From the NCBI GenBank assembly GCA_938084875.1, contig CALKFX010000041.1, positions 1 to 49,049 on the forward strand: a DNA stretch of 49,049 bases, in the 5' to 3' direction. The notes below the pieces were generated by a model. The model worked only from the letters and a program-made list of their open reading frames with translations, searched no databases and was not told the DNA's origin. Source of the stretch: an uncultured Flavobacteriales bacterium (lineage in GTDB: Bacteria; Bacteroidota; Bacteroidia; Flavobacteriales_D; Parvicellaceae). The position numbers and the translations under genes are program-made. The stretch's first letter is position 1; each line of letters opens with the position of its first letter. Below are positions 17,602-26,577 of the stretch, piece after piece.

Positions 17602-18117
17602 ATGAAAGATGTATTAATATTATCCATACCACTCGCGGGAATCTTAGTTGCCACCTATTTGATGTTGCAACATTTTCAAAATAAAAACGCCTTTGAAAAG
17701 GAGAAAGAGATTGATATTCAAAAAACAAAAACATTTTTCCCTCTGCAGATACAAGCCTACGAAAGAGTTATTTTATTTTTGGAAAGAATTGATCCTAACA
17801 ATATGATTATTAGAACTCATAAAAATGGAATGAATGCAATAACTCTACACAGAGAATTATTAAAAATAGTAAGAGAGGAATATACCCACAATATGTCTCA
17901 ACAAATTTATATCCATCCCAAGTCTTGGAAAACAGTTTTAAACGCAAAAGATGAAACCATTCAAATTTTAAATGTAGCTGTAAACAATCTATCTGCTGAC
18001 TCCTCGGGACTAGACTTGAGTGCTAAAATATTTGAATCTATTGCTTCTAAAAAAATTAGTCCAACGGAGAATGCAAGAAATTCAATTGTTAAGGAATTTC
18101 AAACAACAATTAAATAA
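17602..18117 (+). CDS. Membrane-anchored cytoplasmic protein conserved in Bacteroidota, unknown function
   Basis: 171 residues. One N-terminal membrane segment (about 4-24) is followed by a soluble, mostly helical domain with RTHKNGMNAITLHRELLKIV and EEYTHNMSQQIYIHPKSW, which looks conserved. I recall a family of this shape in Flavobacteriia (possibly catalogued as DUF7935), but cannot confirm the number. Function is not known. It has its own upstream region (17483-17601), AT-rich, where no exact TAnnTTTG was found, and ends 8 bases before the convergent peptidase gene. Confidence 0.65.
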   Translation: MKDVLILSIPLAGILVATYLMLQHFQNKNAFEKEKEIDIQKTKTFFPLQIQAYERVILFLERIDPNNMIIRTHKNGMNAITLHRELLKIVREEYTHNMSQQIYIHPKSWKTVLNAKDETIQILNVAVNNLSADSSGLDLSAKIFESIASKKISPTENARNSIVKEFQTTIK

Positions 18118-18125
18118 ACAAAATT

Positions 18126-20366
18126 CTATTTTTCAGGAACTGGATTAGCAGAGGCAGGGTTTGTTTCTTGCTTTTCTTCTAAATGTCTATCTGTTACAAT
18201 ATTCATCTCATCAATTAAATGTTTTGCGCCAGCATACTTGTCAATAATAAATAAAGAATATCTTATGTCGACAGAAATTGTTCTTTGAATGTTAGGCTCA
18301 AAATAAATATCACCACTCATTGCTTCCCAATTACCATCAAATGCAGTACCTATTAACTCTCCATGAGCATTGATGACTGGACTCCCAGAATTTCCGCCTG
18401 TAATATCGTTGTTAGACAGGAAGCCTACAGGTAATTTTCCATCTTCTTTTCTTGCGTAGGGGCCAAAATCCTTAGCGTTATACAAATCCTTAAGTCTTTG
18501 TGGGACATAAAATTCGTGGTTTTTATCCTCTGTTACTACTTCTTTTTGCATTACGCCCTCTAAAGTGGTATAAAAATCATAATGAACCGCATCTGCTGGA
18601 TCGTACGGAAGAACATTACCATAAGTGAATCGCATGGTTGAATTCGCATCGGAGGCCTTATTCATTCCCATTTTTTGTAAACCATCTACAAATAATCTCA
18701 TTCCTTTTTTATAGTCACTATCAAAATTTGAACTAGGATTAATCACCTTTGATCTATAGACATCTAAAAATTCGTTTTTTAGTTGGTATACCAGATCTTT
18801 TTCTATCATTTTTACTGAAAGTTTATCACTAGTAAGCCATGCCTTAAATAAATCGAAAGATTTAAATGGACTTTTGTTGAAATAATTTGAAGCAACTTTT
18901 TTAAAGTCTCCTTTGTATTTATCGTTTAAACTTATTAATAATTCTGGCTGAAATTCTTTAGGGACATCATTTGCATAAAGTGAAAGTACTGCTGCCAAAG
19001 TATTTTCATCTATTGTTGGGTTATAATCCTTGTAAAATGATTCGGCTGCCTTTAAGAAATCATCTTTTGCATCCTTAACACCCTCTCCAGAATTAAGGGC
19101 TTTAAATAATGGTGTTCTTGGACTAAGGTTTCTTAGCATGAATAATATTAGTTCAGAACCTACTACAGCTTCTTGAAAATAAACTTTTGGAATAGTATAT
19201 TTAGATGAATTTTTAAGTGCGTTTTCAATTAAAGGAAGAGACTCAGAATAGGTTTTATCTAACCCATTACTTTTATACCAAGCACTAAAAGAATTCTCAA
19301 TTTTTTGCTTTTTATCAAAAACTTTATTTTTCACTAGTTGTTCACTTTGACCAATAAAATATTTCCAATAATTACTAACTCTAGCATACTTGGATGCGTA
19401 TTGAATCCTAACCTTTTGACTCTTAGACATTTCTTGATCCATAATGTCTAATTTAATTCCTCTTATTTTAACTCTAGCCGGTTGCTCAACATCTACAGCT
19501 TGTTTTACCCCCCAAGAAGTTAAAAATCTATCCGTACTTCCTGGATAGCCCATAATCATTGCATAGTCTCCATCTTGTACACCAGCAATTGAAACAGGGA
19601 GAGAATGTTTTGGCATAAGGGGTTTATTATCTTGGCTATAAGAAGAAGGATTATTTTCCTTATCACCATATACTCTGAACATGGTAAAATCTCCAGTATG
19701 TCTTGGCCACATCCAATTGTCAGTATCTCCACCGAATTTTCCTATCGAACTAGGAGGTGCACCAACTAGTCTAACATCATTAAAAATATTATAAGTAAAC
19801 ATATAATATAGATTTCCATAATAAAAAGACTTGACCTGAACTGCAAAATCATCTTTATTTTTACCCTCAGAAGCAGTAGTCTTTAAAGCACTCATGTTTT
19901 TTCTTATGATAGAATTTCTTTCCCCTTCATCCATACCGTCTTCAACACCTTCTAAAACTTGATCAGTGACATCGCTAATATTATTCAAAAACCACACTCC
20001 AAAATCTGCAGGAATTTCTTGTTCTTTAGTCATTGCCCAAAAACCATCTGTTAAATAGTCGTTTTCTGTAGAACTATTAGCTTGAATTGTTCCAAAACCA
20101 CAATGGTGATTAGTCATCATTAGACCTTGATTGGATATAATTTCACCTGTGCAAAACCCGCCACCAAGAGCAACTATAGCATCTTTTAAACTAGAATTAT
20201 TGGCATTGTATATTTGCTCCGGAGTTAATTTAATCCCACATTCAACCATGTTTTTATAAGTTGCTTCTCCTAATAACATAGGAAGCCACATGCCTTCATC
20301 TGCTTTTACAAATAAAAAATTAATGGAAATAAAAAAAGTAAAAATTAGTTTGGTATAAAATTTCAT
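18126..20366 (-). CDS. S46 family dipeptidyl-peptidase, DPP7 type
   Basis: 746 residues with a signal peptide ending near KADEGMW, giving the DEGMW mature start typical of the family. Chymotrypsin-fold catalytic triad: His in TNHHCG (85-90), Asp in HTGDFTMFRVY, Ser in GGNSGSP. Eighteen residues after the catalytic Ser is Gly (in AFDGNWEAMSGD). Known DPP11 enzymes have Arg there and prefer Asp/Glu at P1, whereas DPP7 enzymes have Gly and prefer hydrophobic residues. It should therefore release dipeptides with bulky hydrophobic P1 residues in the periplasm, feeding peptide catabolism. Monocistronic. Confidence 0.93.
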   Translation of the reverse strand: MKFYTKLIFTFFISINFLFVKADEGMWLPMLLGEATYKNMVECGIKLTPEQIYNANNSSLKDAIVALGGGFCTGEIISNQGLMMTNHHCGFGTIQANSSTENDYLTDGFWAMTKEQEIPADFGVWFLNNISDVTDQVLEGVEDGMDEGERNSIIRKNMSALKTTASEGKNKDDFAVQVKSFYYGNLYYMFTYNIFNDVRLVGAPPSSIGKFGGDTDNWMWPRHTGDFTMFRVYGDKENNPSSYSQDNKPLMPKHSLPVSIAGVQDGDYAMIMGYPGSTDRFLTSWGVKQAVDVEQPARVKIRGIKLDIMDQEMSKSQKVRIQYASKYARVSNYWKYFIGQSEQLVKNKVFDKKQKIENSFSAWYKSNGLDKTYSESLPLIENALKNSSKYTIPKVYFQEAVVGSELILFMLRNLSPRTPLFKALNSGEGVKDAKDDFLKAAESFYKDYNPTIDENTLAAVLSLYANDVPKEFQPELLISLNDKYKGDFKKVASNYFNKSPFKSFDLFKAWLTSDKLSVKMIEKDLVYQLKNEFLDVYRSKVINPSSNFDSDYKKGMRLFVDGLQKMGMNKASDANSTMRFTYGNVLPYDPADAVHYDFYTTLEGVMQKEVVTEDKNHEFYVPQRLKDLYNAKDFGPYARKEDGKLPVGFLSNNDITGGNSGSPVINAHGELIGTAFDGNWEAMSGDIYFEPNIQRTISVDIRYSLFIIDKYAGAKHLIDEMNIVTDRHLEEKQETNPASANPVPEK

Positions 20367-20410
20367 ATTTAAAATTTAATTTTGATTAAAATATTTTTTT
20401 TAAAAATAAT

Positions 20411-20439
20411 AAAAATAATATAGGAAAGTTATTATTTTT
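20411..20439. repeat. A/T-only inverted repeat, possible weak terminator
   Basis: A perfect 10-base inverted repeat (AAAAATAATA at 20411-20420, TATTATTTTT at 20430-20439) with a 9-base loop. It overlaps the stop codon of the O-methyltransferase gene at 20432. It could end the dcw transcript, but a stem of only A-T pairs is weak and may be chance in such AT-rich DNA. Confidence 0.3.
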
Positions 20440-21073
20440 TGATCATAATCATCATGCCATCTCGAACTGGCATTAATACATTTTTAACTCTACTGTCAGA
20501 ATGTACTTTTTCATTGAAAGTTTTTAATGCCTTAGTTTCTATATCATTTTTAGAAGTTGGTCTTGTTACTTTACCACTCCAGAGTACATTATCAGCAATT
20601 ATCATACCTCCTTTATTTACTCTTTGTATAACGGAGTCAAAATAATTAGAATAATTTTCTTTGTCTGCATCAATGAAAACAAGATCCCAGTTAAAATTTA
20701 AATCAGGAATTATCTCCAATGCATTTCCTATCATCAATTTAATTAGGTTTTTATAAGATGATTTGTTAAAATATTTCTGGGCAAATGGTGCTAATTCTTT
20801 GTTAATATCTATTGTATACAATACCCCGTCATTTTGTAATCCTTCAGCCATACAAAGTGCACTATAACCAGTATAAGTCCCAATTTCGAGAATGGTTTTT
20901 GGTTGAATTGATTGAGACAACATGCTTAATATTCTACCCTGCAAATGACCTGAAAGCATTCTAGGCTGAAGAATATTTAAATGGGTTTGTCTATTTAGTT
21001 CGTTTAATAAAGTGGATTCTAATTCACTGTGTTCTAGAGCATACTGCTCTATTTCTGGGGCCAAAAAATCCAT
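20432..21073 (-). CDS. Class I SAM-dependent O-methyltransferase (CCoAOMT-like)
   Basis: 213 residues. SAM motif I is ILEIGTYTGYSALCMAEG. YTIDINKELAPFA binds the ribose, and DLVFIDADKENY plus GGMIIADNVLWSGKV are the metal-dependent catechol O-methyltransferase signatures. The substrate is unknown; bacterial members often methylate hydroxyls of catechol-like compounds. It abuts the YqeY-like gene with no gap, so it is probably the last gene of the dcw transcript. That is an odd place for such an enzyme and gives no clear clue to its role. Confidence 0.87.
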   Translation of the reverse strand: MDFLAPEIEQYALEHSELESTLLNELNRQTHLNILQPRMLSGHLQGRILSMLSQSIQPKTILEIGTYTGYSALCMAEGLQNDGVLYTIDINKELAPFAQKYFNKSSYKNLIKLMIGNALEIIPDLNFNWDLVFIDADKENYSNYFDSVIQRVNKGGMIIADNVLWSGKVTRPTSKNDIETKALKTFNEKVHSDSRVKNVLMPVRDGMMIMIKK

Positions 21074-21526
21074 TTAACTCAATAGCTCTTTGGTGATTTT
21101 GGAAATCATGCTCCCATCGGCTTTGCCTTTTAATAAGCCCATTGCCTTACCCATTACTCTGCCAATATCTGACATGGAGGATGCTGCTAGGGAATCAATA
21201 ATATTTTTTAACTCTTTGGTTAATTCTTCTTCAGATAATTGTATAGGCAAATAAATTTCTAAAACGTTTGCCTGTTCAATCTCCTCTGTCGCCAAATCCT
21301 CTCTTTTCTGATTTATATAAATTTGGTATGCATCTATTCTTTGCTTATATAGCTTTGATATAATTTGCTGAGCCTGTTCATCTGAAATATTTCCAGAAAA
21401 ACCTTCTTTTGTTTTTTCTAATAAAAAAGCAGATTTCACAGCTCTTAGTGCAGCTAATTTAACCTTATCTTTAGCCAACATTGCCGCCTTTAAATCAACT
21501 GGGATTTGATTCTCTATTTTCCCCAT
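21074..21526 (-). CDS. GatB/YqeY domain-containing protein
   Basis: 150 residues from ATG 21526, one base after the ftsZ stop; a longer frame to 21565 would intrude on ftsZ. Family features: the opening IENQIPVDLKAAMLAKDK, LRAVKSAFLLEK, a middle YLPIQLSEEELTKEL and the C-terminal DIGRVMGKAMGLLKGKADG. The domain is homologous to the tRNA-binding tail of GatB amidotransferase subunits; the stand-alone role is uncertain. Its position right after ftsZ is a recognised Bacteroidota arrangement. Confidence 0.88.
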   Translation of the reverse strand: MGKIENQIPVDLKAAMLAKDKVKLAALRAVKSAFLLEKTKEGFSGNISDEQAQQIISKLYKQRIDAYQIYINQKREDLATEEIEQANVLEIYLPIQLSEEELTKELKNIIDSLAASSMSDIGRVMGKAMGLLKGKADGSMISKITKELLS

Positions 21527-21527
21527 A

Positions 21528-23168
21528 TTAATCGACGTTGTCGTGTAAGAAACTGTTGTTATCACTTAACCCGGTTTCTTTTTCTCCGCTATCGTTGATA
21601 TTTTCCCACAAGGTATACCTTGAGCTAGAGGAGTCATCAGAATATTTCACATCCTTTAAATCTACATTTCTTCTTTTATAAGCAGGCTCACTCTCCATTT
21701 CATTTAGACCCAAAGGAGATCTTAATTTATCTGTAGCCTTTCTTATTCTTTCTAAACGTTCGTCAGAAATAACCTTAGATTCTATTTGCTTTACTTTGTC
21801 TACTATCTTCTCTTCTTCATTTTCAGTCATTGAATCAGTGTCTAAAACCTGGGTGTTTTCTGATTGCTTTAAGTCTGTATCTAAGTTGGGTGTTTGATCA
21901 TCTTCTAATAAGAATCTTACCTTACCGTCATTATGTTGCGTGTTTTGTTCATAAAGATTAGAGTTATCAGAATCTTCAGGAATATTAGGTATTTCGTTTT
22001 CACGACTAATTTCATCATCTTCAAGAACAAATCTTTTCATAGTACTTTCTGAAGAGATTGGTTCTGTGGTCTCTTCTAAACTTTCCTCAACAGTATTTGA
22101 TATTGGGGCAGTTAACTGTTCAGATTCATTGCTAAATGTTTCTAGTGAATCGTCTTCTAAATTCATAATATTTTTCTTTGGTGCTTTCATTGAAAGACCA
22201 GTATGAGGAGTTGTATTGAAACCTGTTGCAATAATTGTAACACATAATTTATCGCCAAGAGATTCATCATATCCATGGCCCCAAATAACATCAGCTGTAC
22301 TTCCTGCCTCTTCTTGAATGTAGTCAGTTATATCAGAAATTTCATCCATCAGAACCGCTTGTGTCCCATAAGTAATATTGAGTAAAACATATTTAGCACC
22401 ATCTATATTATTGTCATTTAGAAGTGGAGAGTTCAATGCATTTTCAACACATTTTATTGCTCTGTTTTCTCCTTCTGCTTCTGCTGAACCCATAATAGCA
22501 ACTCCACTATCTTTCATAACGGTATTAACATCGTTAAAATCAACATTAATTTGTCCCGTTACAGAAATTACTTCTGCAATTCCTTTGGCAGCTATTGCCA
22601 AAACATCATCGGCATTTTCAAATGCATTTACCAGTGTTAAATTTCCAAACATTTCTCTTAGTTTGTCATTGTTAATCACCAATAAAGTATCTACAGATTC
22701 TCTCATTTTCTCAATACCCTCTTCGGCCTGTGTTCTTCGCTTTCTCCCTTCAAAAGTAAATGGAACAGTTATAATACCAACGGTTAATATTCCCATGTCT
22801 TTAGCTGCTTGAGCAATCACTGGGGCAGCACCAGTTCCAGTTCCTCCACCCATTCCAGCAGTTACAAAAATCATCTTTGTATTTTTTGCAAGAATTTCAT
22901 TGACATCCTCCAGATTTTCGATAGCTGCATTTTTACCAACGTCCGGGATGGAACCAGCTCCTCTTCCTTCTGTTAAGCTTTGTCCTAAAGGAATTTTAGT
23001 AGGTACAGGACTTGTGTCTAATGCTTGATGGTCTGTATTGCAAACTACAAAGTCTACACCTTTTATTCCTTGGCGATACATATGGTTTACAGCATTACTT
23101 CCGCCACCACCAACACCAATTACTTTAATAATGGAGGATTGTTCTTTAGGTAAATCAAATTTCATCAT
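21528..23168 (-). CDS. ftsZ: Cell division protein FtsZ
   Basis: 546 residues (545 if the second ATG at 23165 is used). The tubulin signature GGGTGTG is at 107-113, with N-terminal VIGVGGGGSNAVNHM and catalytic T7 region downstream. FtsZ polymerises with GTP into the division ring. After the globular core (to about 325) comes a long acidic, Ser/Glu/Asp-rich linker, then the terminal peptide NNSFLHDNVD (537-546), the Flavobacteria-type C-terminal tail used for partner binding such as FtsA. It is the 3' core gene of the dcw operon. Confidence 0.97.
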   Translation of the reverse strand: MMKFDLPKEQSSIIKVIGVGGGGSNAVNHMYRQGIKGVDFVVCNTDHQALDTSPVPTKIPLGQSLTEGRGAGSIPDVGKNAAIENLEDVNEILAKNTKMIFVTAGMGGGTGTGAAPVIAQAAKDMGILTVGIITVPFTFEGRKRRTQAEEGIEKMRESVDTLLVINNDKLREMFGNLTLVNAFENADDVLAIAAKGIAEVISVTGQINVDFNDVNTVMKDSGVAIMGSAEAEGENRAIKCVENALNSPLLNDNNIDGAKYVLLNITYGTQAVLMDEISDITDYIQEEAGSTADVIWGHGYDESLGDKLCVTIIATGFNTTPHTGLSMKAPKKNIMNLEDDSLETFSNESEQLTAPISNTVEESLEETTEPISSESTMKRFVLEDDEISRENEIPNIPEDSDNSNLYEQNTQHNDGKVRFLLEDDQTPNLDTDLKQSENTQVLDTDSMTENEEEKIVDKVKQIESKVISDERLERIRKATDKLRSPLGLNEMESEPAYKRRNVDLKDVKYSDDSSSSRYTLWENINDSGEKETGLSDNNSFLHDNVD

Positions 23169-23185
23169 GATTTTATTTTTTATTG

Positions 23186-24448
23186 TTAATCTACTTTTTC
23201 GTCAAAAAATGTTTTAATCTTTTCAAAAAAGCTTCCCTTATTTTTTTGGGAGTGCATTCTTGTATTTATCTTTTCGTTTCTTGACTTTAATAATTCAAAT
23301 TTTTCAAATCCTTTGGCTACTAACCCAACACCTGTCGCAAATAAAGGGGAGGTAACGTTAATATTCGTGTTGGAACTTAAATGCTCGTTTGGATAACCAA
23401 CCCTAGAGTCCATACCTGTAGTGAATTCTATCAATTGGTTCATATGCTTAAGTTGAGATCCTCCTCCAGTTACAACAATACCACCAATTAGTTTTTTCTC
23501 AAATCCAGAATTTTTAATTTCATAATAAATATGTTCTAAAATTTCTGACATTCTAGCATTGATAATATTTGCTAAATTCATGACTGATATCTCTTTAGGT
23601 TCTCTACCTCTTAAACCTGGGATACAAACTACTTCATTTTCTTGATTGGTTTGAGTGACTGCAGCTCCAAACTTGGTTTTTAAAAGTTCTGCTTGCCTAT
23701 GCATAATTGTACAACCTTCTTTAATATCTTCAGTAATAACATTTCCCCCAAAAGGAATTACTGCAGTATGTCTAATAATCCCATCATGGAAGATGGCAAT
23801 ATCTGTAGTTCCTCCTCCTATATCCACCAATGCAACACCCGCTTCTTTTTCTTCATTACTAATCACTGCCGAAGAGGATGCAAGTGGTTCAAGAACTAAT
23901 TCTGCCACATCTAGACCAGCTTTGCTAACACACTTAAATATATTTTTAGCAGCAGCCATTTGGCCAGTTATTATATGGAAATTTGCCTCTAACTGAACAC
24001 CCGACATACCAATAGGATCTTTTATTCCAGGCTGTCTATCGACAATATATTCCTGAGGTAGAACATGAATAATTTCCTCACCTGGCATCATCACTAATTT
24101 ATACATGTCTTCAATTAATTCATCGACATCTTTTTGAGAAATTTCTTCTTCTATAGAATCTCTAGTAATCATTCCCCTGTGCTGAAGACTTTTAATATGT
24201 TGACCAGCAATACCAACATTTACCACTTTTATTTCAATTCCAGATTTAGATTCAGCTTCGTCGACAGCAGCTCTAATTGATTGAACAGTTTTTTCAATAT
24301 TAGAAACTACCCCTCTTGTGACTCCTAAGCTGGGCGCCTTACCAATACCCAAAATTTCAATTTTCCCATGATCAGTTTTTCTCCCAACCAAGCAAGCAAT
24401 TTTAGTGGTTCCAATATCTAGTCCTACAATAATTTCTGGTGCATCCAT
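23186..24448 (-). CDS. ftsA: Cell division protein FtsA
   Basis: 420 residues of the actin-like ATPase fold. Phosphate 1 is VGLDIGTTKIACLVG, the SHS2-type 1C domain follows, and phosphate 2 is VALVDIGGGTTDIAIF, with GGIVVTGGGSQLKHM as the adenosine motif. A C-terminal amphipathic helix (KGSFFEKIKTFFDEKVD) should bind the membrane. FtsA tethers FtsZ filaments and recruits late division proteins. It lies one base after the ftsQ stop and 17 bases before ftsZ. Confidence 0.96.
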   Translation of the reverse strand: MDAPEIIVGLDIGTTKIACLVGRKTDHGKIEILGIGKAPSLGVTRGVVSNIEKTVQSIRAAVDEAESKSGIEIKVVNVGIAGQHIKSLQHRGMITRDSIEEEISQKDVDELIEDMYKLVMMPGEEIIHVLPQEYIVDRQPGIKDPIGMSGVQLEANFHIITGQMAAAKNIFKCVSKAGLDVAELVLEPLASSSAVISNEEKEAGVALVDIGGGTTDIAIFHDGIIRHTAVIPFGGNVITEDIKEGCTIMHRQAELLKTKFGAAVTQTNQENEVVCIPGLRGREPKEISVMNLANIINARMSEILEHIYYEIKNSGFEKKLIGGIVVTGGGSQLKHMNQLIEFTTGMDSRVGYPNEHLSSNTNINVTSPLFATGVGLVAKGFEKFELLKSRNEKINTRMHSQKNKGSFFEKIKTFFDEKVD

Positions 24449-24449
24449 T

Positions 24450-25232
24450 TTAGTTTCTTTTTGAGCAGATTATTTGATTTTCATATAATACATTAAGTGT
24501 ATCGTACTTATTTAAGTCTTTTGGCTGTGGGCCATTTTTATAAAAAAGTTTAATTTTTTTAAATTTCTTTTCCATATTCTCTATTGATCCAAACAAAATT
24601 CTTTGGTTACCTATTCTTGGAATAAATTCAAAGTAGCCATTATTGTTGATGTAGATTTGAACAATTTGAGATTTTAAGAACGAGTCATTGTTAATTAATT
24701 TACTCATTTTATATATTTTTTGGAAATCTGAGGACTCATGAAGGCTATCTAATACGTTGAGATCTAACCTTTCTGGAATATTTATTTTACCAGAAAAAAT
24801 AGGGACTCTGGAAACATAAGTGCTACAAAGTGGCATAAGAAATCCATTTTCATCCATATAAAAATTCTTTTCATAGACAGGGCTTACAAACCTAGCAATT
24901 GGCGTTCTTTTTTTAATATTGACTGCAAGATTTCCATTGTTATTAAAATAAACTTCCGCACTATTAATTGCAGAATGATTTAAAAGTTTTGTTTCAATAT
25001 GAGAAAAATCAATTTCGTGCTTTAAGGTTACATTTTCTACAATTCCCATTAATGACAACATAGAATTTATTTCTGATTTTGTAATAAATTCATGACGATT
25101 GTCCTCAATAAAATTAATTTGCACTTTCTTAAGTTTTATATCTTGGTAAAAACTGGAAACAAAACCAGATAACACAATCCATCCTGATAGAATAGAAATC
25201 CAAAAAAATATTTTACCTATTTTCTTAAGCAT
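24450..25232 (-). CDS. ftsQ: Cell division protein FtsQ
   Basis: 260 residues: a short cytoplasmic tail, one membrane segment (about 7-27), then a periplasmic POTRA-like region (about 35-105, with ITKSEINSML and the HSAINSAEVYFNNNGNLAVNIKKRTPIARF pattern split over it) and a beta domain. It links the divisome scaffold with FtsL-type partners. Identification rests on architecture plus position between murC and ftsA; it overlaps murC by 8 bases. Confidence 0.88.
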   Translation of the reverse strand: MLKKIGKIFFWISILSGWIVLSGFVSSFYQDIKLKKVQINFIEDNRHEFITKSEINSMLSLMGIVENVTLKHEIDFSHIETKLLNHSAINSAEVYFNNNGNLAVNIKKRTPIARFVSPVYEKNFYMDENGFLMPLCSTYVSRVPIFSGKINIPERLDLNVLDSLHESSDFQKIYKMSKLINNDSFLKSQIVQIYINNNGYFEFIPRIGNQRILFGSIENMEKKFKKIKLFYKNGPQPKDLNKYDTLNVLYENQIICSKRN

Positions 25233-26577
25233 TCAAAGCAATTTTTTTTATTTGTTTTGGCCATTGATCGATATCACCAGCACCTATAGTAAGTAAAACC
25301 ATATCTAAGTCTCGATTTAAAAAACTGAAAAGTTCACTTACTGAATTAATTATTCTCTTATTATTATTTTTAATTTTTTGAATTAAAACAGAAGAATCTA
25401 CACCCACAATTGGAGCTTCTCTAGCAGGATAAATAGGCAACAAAAAAATTTGATCAAATTCTGATAAACTTTCTGCAAAATAATCCATGAAATCTCTAGT
25501 TCTAGAAAACAAATGAGGTTGAAACACCCCAACAACAAATTTTTGGGGATAAAAAGACTTTACAGCACCTAAAAGAGAATCAATCTCTTTAGGGTGGTGT
25601 GCATAATCATCGATATAAATAAGTTTTGGAAGGCTTAGCTGAACATCAAATCTTCTTTTGACTCCTGCGTAGCTTTGGAGTCCTTTTTTTATACTCTCAA
25701 CAGTAATTCCATTAATTAAACATGCTAAAATAGAACCTGCAGCATTTAATAAATTATAACTTCCAGGCATTTTAAATACGAAGTTCTCGTAGATTTGATT
25801 TTTAAAGACAATATCAAACAAATACAATCCTTTTTTTATTTGAATATTTATAATCTGCAAATCATTGTCTTTTTTAAAACCATAGGATAAATTTTTCTCA
25901 AAGAAATGACTGATATTTTCTTCTACAATTAACTTTTTATTATCGCTTAATATATTAGTGAAATCCTTAAATGCTTCTACCAAAGAATCTTTATTTTCAT
26001 AAACATCCAAATGATCTGCATCCATTGAAGTTAATACAATTGTATTTGGAAAAAGGTTCATAAATGAACGGTCGTATTCATCCGCCTCAACTACTGAAAA
26101 ATTTCCTTCTCCTATTGAAAAATTAGCCTTGTAGTTTGAAGTAATTCCACCTATGAAACAGAGTCCATCTTTATTATCTGATGTTAAAATATGAGCAATA
26201 ATAGAACTAGTAGTGGTTTTGCCATGGGTTCCTGCAACTGCAATTGTATCTTGTGATTTTGTAATTTCACCAAGTATTTGTGATCTTTTTAATAAAGGAA
26301 CTTTGGATTTTTTAAAATATTCGAAATAAATATTTTTTGGATTTATTGCAGGGGTGAAAATTGCCAATTGGATATTTTGAACATCTTCTAAAAAATCTTT
26401 TTTTTCGTCATAAGAGATTTCTACACCAATATTTTCTAACTCTTTAGTTAACTCCGTTTTATTTCTATCATAGCCACTTACCTTAGCCCCCTGACTTACA
26501 AAATAATGAGCCAAAGCGCTCATGCCTATCCCACCAATTCCAATAAAATATATCGATTTAAAATTATCTAAATTCAT
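25225..26577 (-). CDS. murC: UDP-N-acetylmuramate--L-alanine ligase
   Basis: 450 residues. N-terminal FIGIGGIGMSALAHY binds the UDP substrate. The ATP loop AGTHGKTTT is at 115-123, the central domain has EADEYDRSF and the DADHLD motif, and the C-terminal domain has YIDDYAHHPKEI. It adds L-Ala to UDP-MurNAc, the first cytoplasmic peptide step of peptidoglycan. Its start shares one base with the murG stop, and the stop overlaps ftsQ. Confidence 0.96.
   Translation of the reverse strand: MNLDNFKSIYFIGIGGIGMSALAHYFVSQGAKVSGYDRNKTELTKELENIGVEISYDEKKDFLEDVQNIQLAIFTPAINPKNIYFEYFKKSKVPLLKRSQILGEITKSQDTIAVAGTHGKTTTSSIIAHILTSDNKDGLCFIGGITSNYKANFSIGEGNFSVVEADEYDRSFMNLFPNTIVLTSMDADHLDVYENKDSLVEAFKDFTNILSDNKKLIVEENISHFFEKNLSYGFKKDNDLQIINIQIKKGLYLFDIVFKNQIYENFVFKMPGSYNLLNAAGSILACLINGITVESIKKGLQSYAGVKRRFDVQLSLPKLIYIDDYAHHPKEIDSLLGAVKSFYPQKFVVGVFQPHLFSRTRDFMDYFAESLSEFDQIFLLPIYPAREAPIVGVDSSVLIQKIKNNNKRIINSVSELFSFLNRDLDMVLLTIGAGDIDQWPKQIKKIALNA

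Noticed and set aside
22378..22812. 144-codon open frame on the plus strand
   Set aside because: It lies fully antisense to the conserved FtsZ core and shows no family-like sequence; it is a shadow of ftsZ codon use.
23655..23996. 113-codon open frame on the plus strand
   Set aside because: Antisense to ftsA, with low-complexity composition that follows from the FtsA codons.
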